DNA from: Owenia fusiformis
Taxonomy: Eukaryota; Annelida; Polychaeta; Sabellida; Oweniidae
NCBI GenBank assembly: GCA_903813345.2
Contig: CAIIXF020000008.1
Location: forward strand, 14,614,822 to 14,678,821
Direction of reading: 5' to 3'
Length of the DNA stretch: 64,000 nucleotides
Shown here: one piece after another, positions 58,975 to 64,000 of the stretch
Layout: each line of letters opens with the position of its first letter
Position numbering within the stretch: the stretch's first letter is position 1
Notes under the pieces: model-generated
What the model saw: the letters and a program-made list of their open reading frames with translations, nothing else
Databases searched by the model: none
Told to the model about the DNA's origin: nothing
Position numbers and translations under genes: made by a program

Positions 58975-61093
58975 GGTATCTGCAAGTCATGTTCCTGACT
59001 GCAATATCCCAGCCTTTAAGGAGACAGGGACAATAATGTTAACTTGACCGAACAGAACTAATAACAAGCTTTATTTGAAAGTCCTCTATATTGTATTATT
59101 TGTGAGATATAATTTGTGAAAAACATAGTGATTTATCACCAAAGACCTCATCACTGAGTTCCTGGGTAAAAGTACATCAAACACCTTGTCCTTCCTTTGA
59201 ATAATATCTAACTAGATGTATTTTTAAATGTGAAATTAAGATAAATAGAGAAAAACAAGATAAACAAGAAATAAAACAAACAGGAATGAAATCTACAATT
59301 TGTTCGTCAAAAAGAGATTGTAGTGGTTCAGTTAACATTGAAGAGAAAGATGAAGTGATTGAAACAAGTATGAAATGCAATGGTTGGGTAAACCACTGGA
59401 TTTGAGGTTTTAAGATCAGTTGTAGAGACCATTATAACCTGAATGTGATATCTACATCTTTCAAACCATCGTTTGGAGCATGCCTAAAAACCAAGAATGT
59501 TCCACCTAAAAATGTAATGAGGTAAAATACTTCACTGGGTTTTATCAGCGGCATTCACATATTTCCTCATTGAGAGATAAAAAAGTTCCGCACAGTTCTG
59601 GGAAAAATTTAATGCCGGCATATTTCCTGATTGTAAGGAATGATCAAGAGAGTGGTTAAAATTTCTAAATACATTGACATGGTATGTCATATACTGTATG
59701 TATTACAAATTATTTAGAAGTTTTAATGTTTATCATGGGAGAGTATATTTTAGGATCGATAACAAAGGTTTGGTACTGTAAGGTCTAACTCCGGAATTTG
59801 CACACTTAGAAGAAAGATTCTGTCGGAATTCGCTCTCCCGCTCAGTTACTCTTAGAAGGTGATATCACACATCTTACACTCTAACATGATAAAGCTATCT
59901 CATACTTTCTCAGCTCCACTGAGTTTATGTAAAAAATGATGAACTGTTTTACTGGTATCACATTGCATATCAACTTGAAAGAAATGGAATGAACATTATT
60001 TTTGATAGTACAGGTCTGAGTTAAATAAAAAGTCATTAGTGTTTGGCAGATTTGGGCTGCAGATTTCTAAAAATTACCTTTGATTCTAATTATATTGAAG
60101 TGTCTCAATTGAATTTGATAAATTTAAGTCATGTTGTTATGGCAACTATTGGCTACCATAGAAACTGGTGCAATATTTTGAGTGGTTGAATTATAGGGTT
60201 AGTCTGACCTGGAAATATTGTGTCTCACAGATAATTTTCAAAATTCTTCTTTTCTTTTATGACCCTGTTTGCACTAAACTGTTTTGGGACATTTTAGGTG
60301 CAATGCATTTAGTAAATAAATATGAGAAAATATAATGAGGGGTTCCTTCAGTGATTTTAAAAGGTAGATGTGACATTTCACCTGATTTGCTATACCACAA
60401 GGTTGTATTACAAAAACTGGGATATAAACATGATGATGAAATCTCAACATTTTACCAAAACCATTTTGGTTCATTTTTGAATCCACTGTTATTATTTTCT
60501 GTAGTCATGCTTCATTCTCTCGTCTCCTTATGGGGGTATTATTACTGAATGCTTCCCTGGGGTCGGTTTCCTAATTTCTCAAGATATACATGATGTTGGG
60601 AGAAAAATCTGAGAAGATTTAGGTAACGCGACCCTGATAATTAGGAAGAAAACAAGTTGCAGACTAGCATCTCAATCTAACCCTTGCTTCAGGGTTTTAA
60701 TTGAATATCTCATATAATTAAAACTCTCATATGCAAAAGAGGATTGAATTGTTGGTTGAAGTGTCAAGCCACTATCATCCTACCTTGTATTTATCATTAT
60801 TAAACTTTCTTAAATGTGTTACCTTATTTCTGATGGATAAAGATAAGAATTTGTAAATTAAGTGTCCAAGTTAGTTGGTTATAAGGGACTACCTTTACCT
60901 GTGGTACCATCAGGAGAGTCAACCACAGACATTCCACAAATACTCTTGGTTTTACCTGTGCCTATAGAAGGCTGGTCTTTCTATTATAAACCTTCTGTTC
61001 AGCCCATAAGACCATCTGGGTGTATCAACAAATTGTCTTAAATTGCTTATAATCAGAGGAAGGTTCGACAAAAGGTTGTCATGTTCATAGGAA

Positions 61094-61435
61094 ACCCAAG
61101 TATATTCCCAATTTTTTTCTCATGTACTACCAATGCTTTTCAGATAGCTATCCTCTTTATGAGAAAAAATAGTAAATTTTGTATAGCCAGGGGGAAACCA
61201 TAATGAATACCCAAGTATATTCCCAATTTTTCTCATGTAATACCAAAGCTTTTGAGATAGCTATCCTCTTTATGAGAAACAATAGTAAATTTTGTATAGC
61301 CAGGGGGAAACCATAATGAATACCCAAGTATATTCCCAATTTTTCTCATGTAATACCAATGCTTTTGAGATAGCTATCCTCTTTATGAGAAAAAATAGTA
61401 AATTTTGTATAGCCAGGGGGAATCCATACTGTTAA
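61094..61435. repeat. Three tandem copies of a 113-115-bp unit
   Basis: ACCCAAGTATATTCCCAATT starts at 61094, 61209 and 61322; each unit ends in GTATAGCCAGGGGGAAACCA or a variant. Copies differ by a few bases. Confidence 0.9.
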
Positions 61436-64000
61436 GCCAGTGTATTCATTCAGTCTAATATGAAAAACCTCAATGGATCCTGATGGGAATCATTAAAGAG
61501 AAATGTTTTGTCCCTGGTAGATTACCTTGAGAGGTTGGCATCTTTGTATCACTTGCAGTCCCTCATGTCAGGGTATCAGTAGATCCACTTTCAAACCACT
61601 TTCATCTTCAGGTCACATTCCTCTGTTGCAATAACAATGTCCACTCTCAAGTAGGATATCCTTGTCAGCATGGTCTAGCAAGTCATTGAGAATCTATTGA
61701 AAATCACTTTTCAATTATTATCTACGATACCATGGTATCATAAATATGAGAAGGGCAAGGATTTCATCTTCAAAGTGGTTTCCATAGGATCTGATTTTAA
61801 ACACAAGTATGTAGGAAAATGCAAAAATTAAAGAAGTTTAATTCAATAATACAAATGAAAAATGGCTTTTGGTCTTTTCCTGAAGAAATCCATTCAAATC
61901 TCAGATATTTTGTTGGAATGTATTATAGTATATGATTATATAACAGGAACAGCATTTTTTAAACTATCATACATTTCAAGGCTGTAAACAAGTCACAATA
62001 AAGGATAACATGTCATTCTAAAATGCTTTCATCAGCTTAAAAAATAAGAAAATGTCAAAAATGTGAAGGTGAATTATGGTTTTGCCATTGTTTACATATT
62101 TACTTGGCAAGCTTTTTGTTGTGATGCAGTAGCTGGCCTCACATATGTGAAGTCACAGGGGTGCAGGGCTTTCATAAGCAGCAGTCAACATGCGATTTTC
62201 ACCAGTTGTTTTCATAGAATTGCCTGTTGTTTTTAGTGACTTTTCAACTTTTCCATGTTAAATTTATGATTTCCATTAATTTTGCCTGGTATTTTCACTT
62301 ATTTAACCTGTTGTGAGAAATTCTAGTGAAACCCCTGGGGGTGCCTCGCTCAAAAATACCTCCAAATATCATGTTTGTATGATGTGATATGACTGGAATA
62401 GAGATAATTAACATCATAAGTCAAAAGTTTCTGTTAATAGTCAGTCATTTGTGTATCAAGTATCAAATGCTCGGTATTCAGACAAAGTTGTCTTTGTCTA
62501 GTTTTTCAAAATTGCGGCTTCAACTCTAACATGTTTTTGCATGTTTTCTGTTTGACCTCTGAGAATATAAACACTTTTTTCTCAAAATGTAACATTCCTG
62601 TACTGCATTAGTATTTATTGAAGTATGACCATTTAATCAGAAATGTATGCATTAAAAATATGCACTGCATTCTTGGGAATACAAAACAGGACAGTCAATC
62701 ACCTTGATATGACCCCCGAATTTTTCTGTGCAAGTTTTACGAAAATACCATATCTGAAGGAATTTATATTTTTAGCTGGTCTCCTCAGTGTATTGCAAGT
62801 AAGTTTCCATCTGGCTTTCACATTCCAAGTTATTATGGCACATATGCAGCTTATGTAGTGAAAATAAACATGCCTGGGGTCATCAAATAACAACTGAGCT
62901 ACAAAAATACATTCAAAGGTATTTGGTATGTCAAACTGTAAATACATAGCTGTGTGAGAGACTATTAACTCATCATTACCCTAATAAGGATATTATATAT
63001 TATCTCTATGCAGTTCAGTGAATTAATAGCCATAGAAGTCAAAAGCGGAAAATTTTATTTTTATCAGTGCCAAAAATCATATATTTTCAAATGTCCATGT
63101 ATATTTTGGGATGTAAGGTCTTTAAATATATATCAAGTATGAATATTGGAATGTGTGTACATGTATAAAGATATATATATACTGTTGCCTTCTTGGCAGT
63201 ATTCTGCATTTGAAAAACAAACTGCAACTTTAATTCATTTGTTTTTCTTCTGGAATGGAATGCCATATATTTTTTTCATTGGTTATCATTTGAAGAAAAT
63301 ATGTAACTGTAAACTGTATTTGGAAACCTAAATTAAAATGTTCACATTCAGTAGCTATTCTGGTTCAACCAGCTTCCAGGTGATAACAGTAAGAGAAAAT
63401 ATGTTGTTTTGATAAATGGCTTGACATAGTTCAGAGTGGCAGAAACTATATATCAATATGTTGGTCAAAACTATAACTCATTTTAAATGTCCTTAAAATA
63501 TTTTCATGCTGACCTGATGGTTTATACAGACCTAGAAGATATGTAAGGCTGAGACAACATTTCTCTGAATTCTTATTTGGAACCACAAGTCCCTCTGTTT
63601 TTACAGATTATTTTACTACTTTGATGCTGATGATATCTTCATAATCTCAAATTTACCTTTAATGGGATTTAGAATGTGAAATAAATGTAACCTACCTAAA
63701 GGCAGAAAAATGTAGTGCCATGATTTGTGATAAGTTGCAATTATTTTGTTTGTTTGTTTAGAGGATTATTTCTAATTGAAAGAGGTGATCTAAATCATGC
63801 TCTTGCATTGGGTTAAGATGACACAAGCGTGACATATGTTTGATGTTTTATATGTTTTATGTTTGATGTTTAAATGTAATAGGTAATGAATCATGTCACA
63901 TATGATCATAGGATGACATTTCAGACTCAGTCGGGTCCATATTTTTGAACAATTAAACCAACTCATGGATATTAGATATGAAACTTGAAGTTACATCTGC

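Larger units (their letters stand above)
56196..64000. other. FERM gene intron 3, running off the window
   Basis: No further FERM exon could be recognised. Contains a GTCACCACC copy, a 74-bp satellite array and a 114-bp tandem repeat; 59000-61080 and 61450-64000 show nothing else I can name. Confidence 0.5.

Overview
This is a 64 kb piece of an AT-rich, intron-rich animal genome, most likely a marine invertebrate (mollusc, hemichordate, cephalochordate or similar; the sequence does not decide which). Genes are split by GT-AG introns, two of them encode vertebrate-like DNA replication and repair proteins, and introns and spacers are packed with short inverted-repeat transposons (MITEs), a tRNA-derived SINE, foldback elements and minisatellites. 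All gene calls come from reading splice sites and translating by eye; no search was run.

Layout. (1) 1740-6632, plus strand: the last eight coding exons of RAD51 (310 residues; only about the first 29 residues lie left of the window). (2) 6633-15198: an 8.6 kb spacer between two converging genes, filled with repeats. (3) 15199-29533, minus strand: a complete POLA2 gene (B subunit of DNA polymerase alpha-primase), 17 coding exons, 604 residues, all phases consistent, including a 21-nt micro-exon. An E2F-like and an ETS-like site lie just upstream of its ATG. (4) 29534-32971: divergent spacer. (5) 32972 to beyond 64000, plus strand: the 5' part of a FERM-domain gene: a 5' exon with a start codon plus two coding exons separated by introns of 14.2 kb and 8.6 kb; the third intron runs off the window.

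Functionally, RAD51 (strand exchange in homologous recombination) and POLA2 (primer synthesis at origins and lagging strands) are S-phase genes lying tail to tail; the FERM gene is a membrane-cytoskeleton type gene without an evident link to them.

The points most worth a second look are: a 37-bp minisatellite that has quadrupled the splice donor of POLA2 exon 6; an exact 48-bp copy of part of POLA2 exon 7 inside intron 11; a 1.48 kb foldback transposon with 470-bp arms, a 5-bp target duplication and multiple copies of a 14-bp motif; several unrelated-looking elements that share 5-bp target duplications and CAGGG/CA ends; a tiny hairpin insertion nested in another inverted repeat; and an apparent excess of TGACGTCA (CRE) palindromes. 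I did not find a bacterial-style system, CRISPR array or other clearly novel multigene system.
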